NCBI RefSeq assembly: GCF_003097615.1
Contig: NZ_QCZG01000007.1
Span: 44,025 to 108,024, forward strand
Length of the DNA: 64,000 bases
Direction of reading: 5' to 3'
Origin: Pueribacillus theae
Lineage (GTDB): Bacteria; Bacillota; Bacilli; Bacillales; UBA6769
Shown here: positions 47,334 through 55,805 of the stretch, piece after piece
Numbering within the stretch: the stretch's first letter is position 1
Layout: each line of letters opens with the position of its first letter
The notes under the pieces: generated by a model
Database searches by the model: none
The model's input: only the letters and a program-made list of their open reading frames with translations
Told to the model about the DNA's origin: nothing
Made by a program: the position numbers and the translations under genes

Positions 47334-48434
47334 TTGCTCGATACATACCATTATTTTATCGCTTTTTTCATTTCACTTCTTGTTACAATTATTGCAACAC
47401 CTTTCGTTAAAAAAATTGCACTTCGATATAATATTGTAGATAAACCAGAAAATCGAAAGATCCATATGAATTCAAAGCCTCGGCTCGGCGGACTTGCGAT
47501 TGTCATAGGCGTTGCAGCAGGTTATCTTTATTTGACACCGGCACCCTATTCACCCTACATGCCAAAAATTATTATTGGGGCAATCATTATCACCATCGTC
47601 GGGATCTTGGATGATAAATTCACGTTGTCACCGAAAGCAAAATTACTTGGCCAAATTATCGCCGCTTGCATTGTCGTCTCTTCAGGGCTCCTCGTTGACT
47701 TTGTTACAATTCCGTTTTACGGAAAAGTCGAATTCGGCGTCTTTAGCTATGCCATTACTATTTTATGGATTGTCGGCATTACAAATGCCATGAATTTAAT
47801 CGATGGATTGGATGGCCTTTCAGCCGGGGTTTCTACGATTGCATTAACGTTCTTTTCCATTATGGCGGTGATTGACAGCCAATTCGTCGCACTCGGATTA
47901 TCGATCATTTTTCTCGGGGCAACCATCGGTTTTTTATTTTTCAATTTTCATCCGGCGGAAATATTCATGGGAGACACAGGGGCGTTATTTCTTGGATATT
48001 CCATTTCGATTATTTCCATACTCGGCCTTTTCAAAAGCGTTACGCTATTTAGCTTAATCATCCCTGTGATCATATTGGCTGTTCCGATTTTCGATACATT
48101 CTTTGCCATTATCCGCAGGCTTTTAAACAAACAAAAAATTTCAAGTCCTGACAGGCGGCATCTTCACCACCGGTTAATCGACATGGGCTTTAGCCACAAA
48201 ACGACTGTTTTTATAATTTATGGCGTCAGCATTTTCTTTGGAATTTCAGCACTTGTCTTTTCAGCTTCAACACTTTGGGGTTCCCTGCTGATGATTAGCT
48301 TGCTGTTGCTGATACTCCAACTAACTGCTGAACTGATCGGGCTCATAGGCGAAAAGAGAAAACCAATCGTTACATTTTTAAAAAGATTATCTTCAACGAA
48401 GCCGGCAACAAAACCGGTTATTAAACGGGAATAG
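47334..48434 (+). CDS. tagO: TagO, undecaprenyl-phosphate GlcNAc-1-phosphate transferase
   Basis: TagO puts GlcNAc-1-P on undecaprenyl phosphate, the first step of wall teichoic acid and other wall polymers. About eleven membrane segments are visible, with the DD and catalytic motifs GILDDK near residue 95, NLIDGLDGLSAG near 158, and HLHHRLIDMG near 285. TTG at 47334 follows AAAGGGG at the right distance, giving 366 residues; the ORF's earlier start lacks such a site. Confidence 0.95.
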   Translation: MLDTYHYFIAFFISLLVTIIATPFVKKIALRYNIVDKPENRKIHMNSKPRLGGLAIVIGVAAGYLYLTPAPYSPYMPKIIIGAIIITIVGILDDKFTLSPKAKLLGQIIAACIVVSSGLLVDFVTIPFYGKVEFGVFSYAITILWIVGITNAMNLIDGLDGLSAGVSTIALTFFSIMAVIDSQFVALGLSIIFLGATIGFLFFNFHPAEIFMGDTGALFLGYSISIISILGLFKSVTLFSLIIPVIILAVPIFDTFFAIIRRLLNKQKISSPDRRHLHHRLIDMGFSHKTTVFIIYGVSIFFGISALVFSASTLWGSLLMISLLLLILQLTAELIGLIGEKRKPIVTFLKRLSSTKPATKPVIKRE

Positions 48435-48438
48435 AAGT

Positions 48439-48480
48439 GGAACATCGAAACTAAAAGATGTTCTGCTTTTATTTTTAGCT
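48439..48480 (+). terminator. Terminator of tagO
   Basis: GGAACATC pairs with GATGTTC around a 10-base loop, followed by GCTTTTATTTTT. Confidence 0.75.
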
Positions 48481-48497
48481 AATCCGCCAGCAAATGT

Positions 48498-48569
48498 TCA
48501 ATCGGTTTTGTTTCTCCTTAACTTGAATATTTCCAGTTCAGCCAGCACTTGCTTCATCACCTGTTCCAA
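48498..48569 (-). CDS. Possible 23-residue peptide, unknown
   Basis: A TTG frame with an AAGGAGG site 8 bases upstream encodes an amphipathic helix-like peptide (EQVMKQVLAELEIFKLRRNK). It lies in the gap between convergent tagO and mnaA. It could be a remnant of a longer gene, since the frame stays open upstream for 9 codons. Confidence 0.25.
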   Translation of the reverse strand: MEQVMKQVLAELEIFKLRRNKTD

Positions 48570-48610
48570 TTCAATCTCCTCCTTACTATTCTTTTCCTAA
48601 ATTTCACGAA

Positions 48611-48650
48611 TATTTTTTCGGTTTGTCAATAAAAACCAAACCGAAATTCC
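48611..48650. other. Hairpin downstream of mnaA
   Basis: TTTCGGTTTG pairs perfectly with CAAACCGAAA around a 10-11 base loop. It lacks a proper T-run on the minus strand, so it is a weak terminator candidate for mnaA. The rest of 48481-48755 holds nothing else I can name. Confidence 0.4.
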
Positions 48651-48755
48651 TGTAAAGAACAACGACTACAAATTAGGAAGCGCAAGAGCGATTCGGCCTT
48701 TCAACGATTTGAAATCAAACAACCTTTTTGAATGTCTCATTTTCATGATCAATGT

Positions 48756-49904
48756 TTAATTTTGCGCGTCAAATTCTTCCGGCTGTTCACACCGCTCTCC
48801 AAAGTAATAAAGAATTGCCTCAACAATCCGCTTTGACGCAAATCCGTCCCCATAAGGATTCGAAGCTTTTGCCATTTCGTTATATTTCTGATCATCAGTT
48901 AACAGTTCATTCGCCATGTTATAAATCATTGCTTCATCCGTCCCGGCAAGTTTCAACGTACCAGCAGCAATGCCTTCCGGCCGCTCGGTTGTGTCTCTTA
49001 ATACGAGAACAGGAACACCTAATGATGGCGCTTCCTCCTGCACTCCACCAGAATCCGTTAAAATCAAATGTGCTTTCGCGGCAAAATTATGGAAATCAAA
49101 TACACCGAGCGGCTCAATTAAATGAATTCTCGGATCGTCGCCAAGAATTTCATTTGCAAGTTCCCTTACAACCGGGTTCATATGAACAGGGTAAACGACT
49201 TGCACATCGCCATGTTCTTGGACTAGCTTTTTGATGGCCCGAAACATATTCTTCATCGGTTCGCCGAGATTCTCCCTTCGATGTGCCGTCACCAAAATCA
49301 GCCGATCATCGCCAAGTGTTTCAAGCGTTTCATGTACATAGTCTTCTCTTACCGTTGTTTTCAACGCATCAATCGCCGTATTCCCTGTAATGAAAATCGT
49401 TTCTGCCTTTTTCCCTTCATTTAGCAAATTTTCCTTTGCCTGCTTCGTTGGCGCAAAATGCAGATCCGCAATCACACCTGTTAACTGGCGGTTCATCTCC
49501 TCTGGAAAAGGCGAGTATTTCTTCCATGTACGAAGCCCCGCCTCCACATGGCCAACCTTTATCTGCATATAAAAAGCGGCTAAACTCGCAACAAACGTTG
49601 TCGATGTATCACCATGGACGAGTACAATATCCGGCTTCACTTCGCCCATCACATCATGCAGCCCCGCTAACGCCTTCGTCGTAATATCAACTAGCGATTG
49701 GCGCTTTTTCATAACATTCAAATCATAATCAGGTTCAAGCCTAAATATCTCCAGCACTTGATCAAGCATTTCCCTGTGCTGTGCTGTTACCGCAACGATT
49801 GATTCAATTTTTTTATTTTTTTCAAGTTGTAAAACAAGCGGTGCCATTTTTATCGCTTCCGGCCTCGTTCCGAAAACCGTCATTACTTTGATACGATTCG
49901 CCAT
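48756..49904 (-). CDS. mnaA: MnaA, UDP-GlcNAc 2-epimerase (non-hydrolysing)
   Basis: This 382-residue GT-B-like enzyme converts UDP-GlcNAc to UDP-ManNAc. Motifs include FGTRPEAIKMAPL near residue 10, VHGDTSTTF near 95, VEAGLRTWKKYSPFPEE near 118, and DSGGVQEEAPSLG near 290. ManNAc is used for the wall teichoic acid linkage unit and for pyruvylated polymers that anchor SLH proteins, which fits its place between tagO and the S-layer gene. Confidence 0.96.
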   Translation of the reverse strand: MANRIKVMTVFGTRPEAIKMAPLVLQLEKNKKIESIVAVTAQHREMLDQVLEIFRLEPDYDLNVMKKRQSLVDITTKALAGLHDVMGEVKPDIVLVHGDTSTTFVASLAAFYMQIKVGHVEAGLRTWKKYSPFPEEMNRQLTGVIADLHFAPTKQAKENLLNEGKKAETIFITGNTAIDALKTTVREDYVHETLETLGDDRLILVTAHRRENLGEPMKNMFRAIKKLVQEHGDVQVVYPVHMNPVVRELANEILGDDPRIHLIEPLGVFDFHNFAAKAHLILTDSGGVQEEAPSLGVPVLVLRDTTERPEGIAAGTLKLAGTDEAMIYNMANELLTDDQKYNEMAKASNPYGDGFASKRIVEAILYYFGERCEQPEEFDAQN

Positions 49905-50084
49905 TTCGTTCGCCCCTTCTTATCTGTCTCCTATTATCTTACTAATCTTCTTACCGGAAAACAATGAAGTGGCAGCGGCCGCCTTTTTCAGACAAATTCC
50001 TCTGCAAAGATTGTCTTTTTGCTTGAAAAGCTATGATTTATAAAGGAAATTGACGTTTTTTGTTTAATCAGGGGGAAGGCATTC

Positions 50085-50270
50085 ATTGAAAATTATATTA
50101 TTACCGCACTGATATGTATCATTTGCATAGTATCCATTATTGCAGGAAAAATCCATTGGGATTACAAAATTAAAAAAGGCCAAAAACTTTGGGTGGAGTA
50201 TTTAGTGAAGTACTTTACGGGGAAAAGATGTAAAGCAATTATTTTTTCTATTCCATCTGGGAGCCCTTGA
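50085..50270 (+). CDS. Small one-pass membrane protein, unknown, with non-standard start
   Basis: A 61-codon frame reads a hydrophobic segment (ALICIICIVSIIAGK) followed by a basic, aromatic tail (WDYKIKKGQK...YFTGKRCK). The frame has no ATG, GTG or TTG; an ATT at 50085 has AGGGGG about 9 bases upstream. The protein looks real, but it may have lost its start by mutation. I do not recognise the family. Confidence 0.35.
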   Translation: MENYIITALICIICIVSIIAGKIHWDYKIKKGQKLWVEYLVKYFTGKRCKAIIFSIPSGSP

Positions 50271-50422
50271 TTGATCGGACACCTACTTTACGATTATCAG
50301 GGCTATCGTTTTTATCTAATTTTAATAGGTCTCTCTAGCCATACGGGTATTTGCATCAATTATCAATTTCAATCGATATCTCTATACCCAACTAAAGAAA
50401 AAAAAACAATCTATTTACATGA

Positions 50423-51024
50423 TCATTGTTTCCAACTGAGCAGTAAATTCTTATACACCTTTTCATTTTCAGCACAAATTCTTTCATACTCCCTTTTCTG
50501 CTTTTCTTTTTCTTCGGCTGTAAGTTTATCTATAATCCCTAGATCAGCCTTTAATTCTTCAATTGAAATTGTATTCCCACTTTCTAATTCCTCACAACGT
50601 CAGTTAATATTTGTTTCTCTTCGTCCACTCTTTTAGCCACTGCTTCAGCAGAATATCCAAAGAATGTCATCTCGTATAAAGCGTGGGCAACTACACCCGC
50701 TGCACTGTAGAATTCAATTGATTTATTTAAAACATCGACGTTCATCCAATTTTCCCAAGGCTCCATCTCAAGTGCATAACGATTTTCATCACCTTTTTTC
50801 ATTCCAAATACTTCGAAAATAAAAGTCCCTGGTTCAAAACTATTTTCAACTTTCGCTACTACCAAGGTAAACTCAGATTGATAAGCGGGAACTTCAAGTG
50901 ATCGTAATTCATCCATTACTCGTTTATAAGCTTCGTAAGCCTCTGCCTTAAAGTTATATTCTCTAAAAAGTACTTCCCACACATCATCAAATTTTACATT
51001 TTTTAGCAATTCTTTAAAAATCAC
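50423..51024 (-). pseudogene. Frameshifted unknown gene (about 200 residues if restored)
   Basis: Codons from 51024 to 50584 encode 146 residues (start MIFKELLKNVKFDDVWEVLF). Right after, in another frame with no start codon, 54 more clearly protein-like codons (EELESGNTISIEELKADL... to 50423) follow. The joined span is 602 bases, one short of a multiple of three, as expected for a single-base deletion near 50590. The family is unknown to me (a DUF6557-like identity is a guess). The plus-strand ORF at 50271-50636 is its antisense shadow. Confidence 0.55.
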
Positions 51025-51149
51025 TTCGTCACATCACCTTTTATATTCAAATCCTTATCGAAATCAACGGCCAAAGTTGGAAAAATGAGATTAAAGGAAA
51101 GTCGGAAGAATACAATATAATTGCAAGATTTAAATATTAATCAAGAAAA

Positions 51150-51177
51150 AAGACAACCTTATCACAAGATCGTCTTC
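51150..51177 (-). terminator. Terminator downstream of the 51.2-kb ORF
   Basis: AAGACGATCTT pairs with AAGGTTGTCTT (two G-T pairs), followed by TTTTTC on the minus strand. Confidence 0.7.
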
Positions 51178-51181
51178 CGAA

Positions 51182-51472
51182 TTATTGCAGCTCTTTCATC
51201 AATTTTTTGAGTTCCTCTTTTGATAATCCTGTCACTTCCTGAATAACATCATCATCGAATAAACTGATATTGAGAACGAAAGGATTTTCGATTTTCGAAA
51301 AGCCGGTGGTTTTTTTGCGGAAGTCGTATCTGTAGGACGTAAATATAAGTGGAAGGAAAGGAGTTAAACGGAAAAGAGGATATTTTCTTATATACTCATA
51401 ATTCAACAAAATAACAAAGAATCCTTCTTTATTACCAAAATATTTATTTGGATTGTACACAAAATGAAACAC
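51182..51472 (-). CDS. Unknown small protein, possibly a nuclease/transposase remnant
   Basis: The 96-residue frame ends with DDDVIQEVTGLSKEELKKLM, which is reminiscent of the C-terminal tail of Rpn/PD-(D/E)XK-type proteins. The upstream part (many aromatic residues) is not recognised and could be an out-of-frame reading. A terminator follows directly, so some real gene ended here. Confidence 0.35.
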   Translation of the reverse strand: MFHFVYNPNKYFGNKEGFFVILLNYEYIRKYPLFRLTPFLPLIFTSYRYDFRKKTTGFSKIENPFVLNISLFDDDVIQEVTGLSKEELKKLMKELQ

Positions 51473-51522
51473 GAGAACCGTCCCTATGTTTCCCCTATTT
51501 ACTATCTACTTAATTGAAAAAA

Positions 51523-51669
51523 GCTCCTATTGTAGAAAGAGACCATACTTGTTCCCAATCTTCTACAAAGGAGCACAAAATGTGTAATAAAAGTATAGGT
51601 CATAAGAAACTAATGAGTCAATGTTTGTCAATGATGCTTCCTACAGAAACTTTAATTAAGGATACGTGA
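51523..51669 (+). mobile_element. Truncated insertion sequence: end plus first 29 codons of a transposase-like ORF
   Basis: An imperfect inverted repeat (GCTCCT...TTGTAGAA with TTCTACAA.GGAGC, 51523-51574) is followed by an ATG at 51580. The 29-codon frame contains KLMSQCLSMMLPTETLIKD and then stops. It resembles the start of an IS transposase cut off by rearrangement; the family cannot be named. Confidence 0.4.
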
Positions 51670-51949
51670 ACCGTTGAGTGACAACATTTGATTCTCCTGC
51701 ATTAGGTCCACCCTTAACAATTATTTTAAAATCATACAAAGTGGTATCCATGGACAGACCTGTCACAAAAAAAGTTAATTCACTAGAGTCCAACCTTGAA
51801 GTGTAGTTAGTTAGTTGCCACTCATCTTTTCCACTCACAGAATGATATAGTTTTATCTCATCTGCTGAAATAGGGCTCGTACAGTTGATTGCTATATCAG
51901 TACTATTATATGAAACTATTCTAAGATCTTTTATTGGTGTTGTTTCGCT
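51656..51949 (-). pseudogene. C-terminal fragment of an exported protein, fibronectin-III-like
   Basis: From a Ser codon at 51949 the frame is open to a TAA at 51656 and reads beta-rich sequence (IKDLRIVSYNSTDIAINC, SSELTFFVTGLSMDTTLYDF, VTQRFTYP). The last ATG/GTG is internal, so this is the 3' part of a gene. It begins exactly where a group II intron-like 3' end stops. The rest of the gene is not found upstream. Confidence 0.5.
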
Positions 51950-52040
51950 ATTCTCGTCTTATCCTTTTTTATCTTTCGGTTTTATAACGAGCCTTCACCA
52001 TGCAGGCGATTTTTATCGCACACGGCGATCCATCAGCAGT
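51950..52040 (-). mobile_element. Degenerate group II intron 3' end (domain V/VI-like), copy 2
   Basis: On the minus strand a domain V-like stem (51994-52029, loop AAAA instead of GAAA) is followed by a domain VI-like stem ending TAAGACGAGAAT. It aligns base for base with the better copy at 53057-53134. The intron 5' part is not found next to it. Confidence 0.45.
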
Positions 52041-52352
52041 AGTTCTTTTTTTCTTATTTCCCCTTTTTTATTATATTCCTTTTTTCGGATTTGTCACTAT
52101 TTTTTTAAATAATAAAAAGATAAACTGTTGTAACGCTTTGGCTAGCATTTTTCTACTATTATGATCGGCCGTTAATAGAAGATTATCTACATTGATATAT
52201 CTTTTTCATAATTTTACCAGCAATATTAAGCTTGCTTATGATTGAACGATACGTGAACTTTTAGTAAATGTCATTTTTAAAAATTTCTTTGTCATTTGGT
52301 GGGTTAAGTTAAACAGCGAGAAGATTTGAAGCAGTCTCACGTAGATTGCGGG
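52041..52352. other. A/T-rich stretch without recognisable gene
   Basis: About 310 bases of T-rich sequence between the copy-2 intron end and the hairpins. I see no ORF with start and ribosome site. It may hold decayed intron sequence. Confidence 0.5.
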
Positions 52353-52384
52353 AGGGACAAGACCTGTCCCCTTGTCCCTCCAAA
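52353..52384. other. GGAGGGACAAG hairpin
   Basis: GGAGGGACAAG pairs perfectly with CTTGTCCCTCC around a 9-10 base loop. It lies next to the terminator below. Confidence 0.6.
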
Positions 52385-52386
52385 CA

Positions 52387-52430
52387 CCACACCCCATTAG
52401 TTGTGTCTAACTAACGGGGCGTGGTTGTTT
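52387..52430. terminator. Strong hairpin after the beta-helix fragment
   Basis: A 17-base stem (ACCACACCCCATTAGTT with AACTAACGGGGCGTGGT, two G-T pairs) has a 6-base loop. The T-rich tail TTGTTTTCTC is on the plus strand; on the minus strand the tail is poor, yet the position fits the end of the minus-strand frame at 52454. Confidence 0.65.
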
Positions 52431-52453
52431 TCTCTTAAATTCAATTAATTAAT

Positions 52454-53056
52454 TTATTCATATATTTTTTGGTAAGTTTTGGTGTCATGAGCTTTTTCAC
52501 TTAAACCGTTCACTACTACACTCCCGGGATACGCACTAGGATCCTCCTCTGTTCCTTGTTCGGAATAGACACCTACAGTTTCGCCAAAGGAGTTAGTTCC
52601 TGTGAAATTGGCAGTAAGTGTAGCGCCTGCTTTTTGAGCAACTAAGCCAATTCCAGCCCAATTGTTTTTATCAGTTGTAATGTTTTTAAAGTTTACAGTA
52701 ATATCGCCGGCTGAATTATGGTTAACGTAAATACCGTTTTTCTTTCCGTTCTTCACTGTTACATTCTCAAGCGTTGCATTGCTGTAAATTTCAATTAAGT
52801 TATCGCCATGAGTTACATTTACACCATCAATTGTTAAATTTTTGATTATAACACCATCGTTGGCAATATATAGGCCTTCAGCGCTGTTAGCACCATCGCC
52901 AGTGTTACTAAATTTAAGCTCATGACCATTACCATCAATCGTTACCCCAGCTGCTGGTATAATTGGTTCATCTACTGAAATGTTATCAGTTAGAACAATT
53001 CTCGTTATTGATTCATTTTCTAAAGCTTCTTTTAAATCTTTTGCATTTCCCACGCT
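52454..53056 (-). pseudogene. C-terminal fragment of an exported right-handed beta-helix protein
   Basis: The frame opens at a Ser codon (53054-53056) right after the intron-like 3' end, then reads VGNAKDLKEALENESITRIVL. About 200 residues of repeated short strands follow (GVIIKNLTIDGV, ATLENVTVKNGKKNGIYV). This is the pectate-lyase/beta-helix domain seen at the C terminus of some Bacillus surface proteins. There is no signal peptide or own start apart from an internal GTG, so it is the 3' piece of a gene split by mobile DNA. Confidence 0.6.
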
Positions 53057-53156
53057 ATTCCCGTCTTATACCACAACTCCGTGGCTTTCGGTTCGGGCCT
53101 ACACCGTACAGGCGGCTTTCACCGCATACGGCGTGCCGTCAGTAGGTTAATAATAC
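53057..53156 (-). mobile_element. Group II intron 3' end (domains V and VI), copy 1
   Basis: On the minus strand a 34-base domain V-like hairpin (53101-53134) has a GAAA tetraloop, an 8-bp lower stem and a two-base bulge at the expected place. Its catalytic-triad position reads CGC, as in some bacterial introns. A second stem follows with a bulged A eight bases before the predicted 3' end GGGAAT. This is the canonical domain V-VI layout. Confidence 0.55.
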
Positions 53157-54683
53157 TATTCTAATATACCTATTTCCAACTTTTAAATAGAGGCTGTCTA
53201 AAAAGTCCCTAAAATAAATCAGGTGGAGAGAAACGATTTGTTTTTCTCCACCTGATTTTGTGTTTTTATAACTTTTTTCTGAAAACAGCAGGCGCATGCC
53301 CGCCACTTTCAGGAGATTGTGGGTCATTGCCACAATCCCAAACTCTACATGGACCTTGTCGAGGCCACGTAATGAGAATCGGCGGAACGACCGATTGCCC
53401 TTGATGTGGCCAAAAACACTCTCTACCTCAATTTTGCGCATGGCGTAGAGTTCTGCTTTTTCCTCACATTCAAGGGCTGTTTTCGCCTTTGCTTTCATCT
53501 CTTCAAATATCGGATTCAAGTGGACTTGGCGATTGCCTTTTGCCTTTGTACATTGTGCTTTCAGCGGGCAATCGGAACAGTCTTCACATTCATAAATTTT
53601 GTAGCTTTGCTCAAATCCTGAAGCGTTCTTTCTGTTTTGGTACTTTTTAAAGGGCACTTTGCGTCCGTTTGGGCAAATGAACAGGTCGTCTTTTTCCTCG
53701 TATGTCCAGTTTTTTACATTCCTGATGTCGTTTTTGTATTTGCGTGTTTTTTCTTTTACATACGTGCCGTAGGGGATTAAACATTCAAAACGAGGCTCCT
53801 TTTCTTCCCCGAGGGCGTACAGATAATTTTCCTCACTGCCATACCCTGCATCCGCAATCACTGTTTTAGGCATCGGCAAACGGGACGCTGCTAATTTCTC
53901 TAAGTGGGGGATAAAACAGCGTGTGTCTGTCGGGCGCTGGTGTAGTGTATAGTAAAGGATAAACTGGTTTTCTGTTGCCACTTGTACATTATATCCTGGT
54001 TTTAGCTGTCCATTTTTCATGTGGTCTTCTTTCATGCGCATGAATGTCGCATCGGGATCTGTTTTTGAAAAGCTGTTGCGTTCACCGAATGTCTCATGCT
54101 GTTTTTTGTACTTTTGAATTCGGGGGATGAAGTCTGTACGGATGAGCTTGATTGGCTTTTTTAGCGCACTTCGGCGTGCACGGAGTTCTTTCCGAACAGG
54201 TACTTCTTTTTCCGCTTCGATTTCTTCTGTTAATGTGTTCACCTGTGTCTCGAGTTGATTTGCCACTGCTTCTAATTGTTCAACTGACGCGTTTTCTAAA
54301 GGGGCAGGTATGTCCTCAAGCTCCATTTCTTCAGCCTGTGTAATCTCATGAATCTGCTCAAGAGTTGCCTTGATTTTCTCTTTCAATTTCTCTTCAAAAC
54401 GGATCGTTGATTTTTTCCATACGAAAGAATACTTATTGGCATTGGCTTCAATCTTTGTGCCATCCAAGAAGTAGTTTTCCATTGTAATATGCCCGTCTTC
54501 AATTAATTTGAGGATCATCGTTTCAAATAACTCATCCATCATGGCTTTCATACGCTTCCCTCGAAAATCGTTGATGGTACGAAAATCGGGTTTTTGCATC
54601 GCCGCCAGCCACATTGCAGGAATGCTTTCTTGAATAAGCGTTTCAATACCACGGCAAGAAATATACTTTTTGTGAGTACGCAT
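53139..54683 (-). pseudogene. IS1182-like transposase, main part (frameshifted)
   Basis: This frame holds the central and C-terminal parts of a DDE transposase: YFLDGTKIEANANKYSFVWK near residue 68, VIADAGYGSEENY near 270, zinc-like CEDCSDCPLKAQC near 375, and ESVFGHIKGNRSFRRF near 430. The N terminus lies in another frame (54643-54978) and a single extra T near 54657-54662 separates them. The stop at 53139 lies about 50 bases beyond the IS end, inside flanking intron sequence. Confidence 0.85.
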
Positions 54684-55115
54684 ATAAAATCACTTTTAGC
54701 ATCATTTTCGGATGAAAAGGACGACGTCCGCCACCTGAATAATGGGCAAATAGCTGCCCATCCGGAATGGCTTCAACCATTTCATCAACAACACGGGCGA
54801 CATGATGTTCAGGGATCAGTTCTTGAAGATCATAAATAAAGAAACTTTGATGATTATTATAGGATTTGAACGTGGGAGCGAATTTTTCTTTGGAAGCAAT
54901 AGGAGTTTCTTCTTTTACCTCTAGAGAAAGCGATGTTTGTATGTTATACTCTTTTTTAGTAATCTTCGGATTGCTCATAAAAAAATCGTCCTTTCTTGAG
55001 TGTGGTGTGGTAACTTCATTCTACTAGAAAGGGCGATTTTTTTGTATAGATTTTTAGCAAAAAGAGGAAAGGCTGTCACAGAAAGTCATTTTTTAATGAC
55101 TTTCTGGACAACCCC
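53190..55115 (-). mobile_element. IS1182-family insertion sequence (1926 bp), defective
   Basis: Terminal inverted repeats are GAGGCTGTCTAAAAAGTC at the left and GGGGTTGTCCAGAAAGTC at the right (read inward). Each end carries a strong hairpin: AAATCAGGTGGAGA/TCTCCACCTGATTT at 53216-53258 and AGAAAGTCATT/AATGACTTTCT at 55080-55105, which probably block read-through. Flanking duplications are not clear (at most TA). It sits between the two halves of a group II intron-like sequence. Confidence 0.85.
54643..54978 (-). pseudogene. IS1182-like transposase, N-terminal part
   Basis: The first 105 residues include FIYDLQELIPEHHVARVVDEMVEAI and YSGGGRRPFHPKMMLKVILYAYS, the well-known N-terminal domain of this transposase family. 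After the frameshift the frame ends at a stop. It belongs to the same gene as 53139-54683. Confidence 0.88.
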
Positions 55116-55680
55116 TAGTTGTTTAGTAGGATAACGACATTACTTTTGGGGAAATAAGTCGTTTTAGAATCTGCTACTGACTGGGTTCCTTCGCTCCTGC
55201 TAGTTTTATCCTCCTCGTATGTTACCACACGGGTACAAACGGCTAGCTATCCACACTACTATGAACCCGCTGCCATCTTTCCGGATTCATTGGTGCTGAT
55301 CCACCTCTTCCGAAAAGACTTCAAACGTTCCGTTATGTCCATCCCTCTTTTTGACAGCCTTAGGCCTCCACTATTCAGGAATGAGAACGGCCAGTTTAAC
55401 AGTCAATTATGCTGACCGCCGTTGCATTATTTCAGATGCAAGGATGAATGCTGAACTCCTAGCTATTCACAACATTCACTACCTCACCCTGCCTACATGG
55501 ATTCGTCTGCCTGGCCATAGCTGCCTTTTAAGGAGCCCCGCCCCGGTCCACCGGGTACGACTTCACCTGACTTAGCCCCTTCCGCATATCAGCGCGTCAC
55601 TGGGCCCAGGAGGATCAGGCTCTTGCATAAAGACTGTTTAGCAAGGATGGGAAATTCCCCCATCACTTGGAACATAACAG
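55116..55680 (-). mobile_element. Putative 5' portion of a group II intron (domains I-III), no maturase ORF
   Basis: About 550 bases of GC-rich, non-coding, hairpin-rich sequence on the minus strand (for example CCCGGTGGACCGGG and other inverted repeats) end at the IS. It has the look and length of group II intron domains I-III, and the matching domain V-VI lies on the other side of the IS. A short frame near the IS reads NPERWQRVHSS-like words, possibly a decayed maturase start. The exact 5' boundary near 55670 is uncertain. Confidence 0.4.
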
Positions 55681-55805
55681 TTAGAAAATAACACCCCATG
55701 ATAAACCACGTATCATATAAAAAGCTTGAAGTTTGAACATGAGGTGCCCTTTCCGCTTCTTTCACTAGTTTACTAGCTTATAAAGCAACGTTTCGTTTAA
55801 TTTTG
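55681..55805. other. Gap after the S-layer gene
   Basis: The gap holds a weak hairpin (TGATA...TATCA, near 55700) but no strong terminator for the S-layer transcript. The real terminator may have been lost or moved when the intron inserted. Confidence 0.4.

Noticed and set aside
48611..48650. Classical terminator of mnaA
   Set aside because: The hairpin is strong but is not followed by a T-run on the minus strand, so it is listed only as a hairpin.
50271..50636. 121-codon plus-strand ORF rich in Ser, Phe and Tyr
   Set aside because: It lies antisense to the second half of the frameshifted gene 50423-51024, and its sequence is the typical shadow of a charged helical protein.
55351..55575. 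74-codon plus-strand ORF
   Set aside because: It falls in the structured intron-like sequence, has no ribosome site, and the RNA-like inverted repeats explain the region better.
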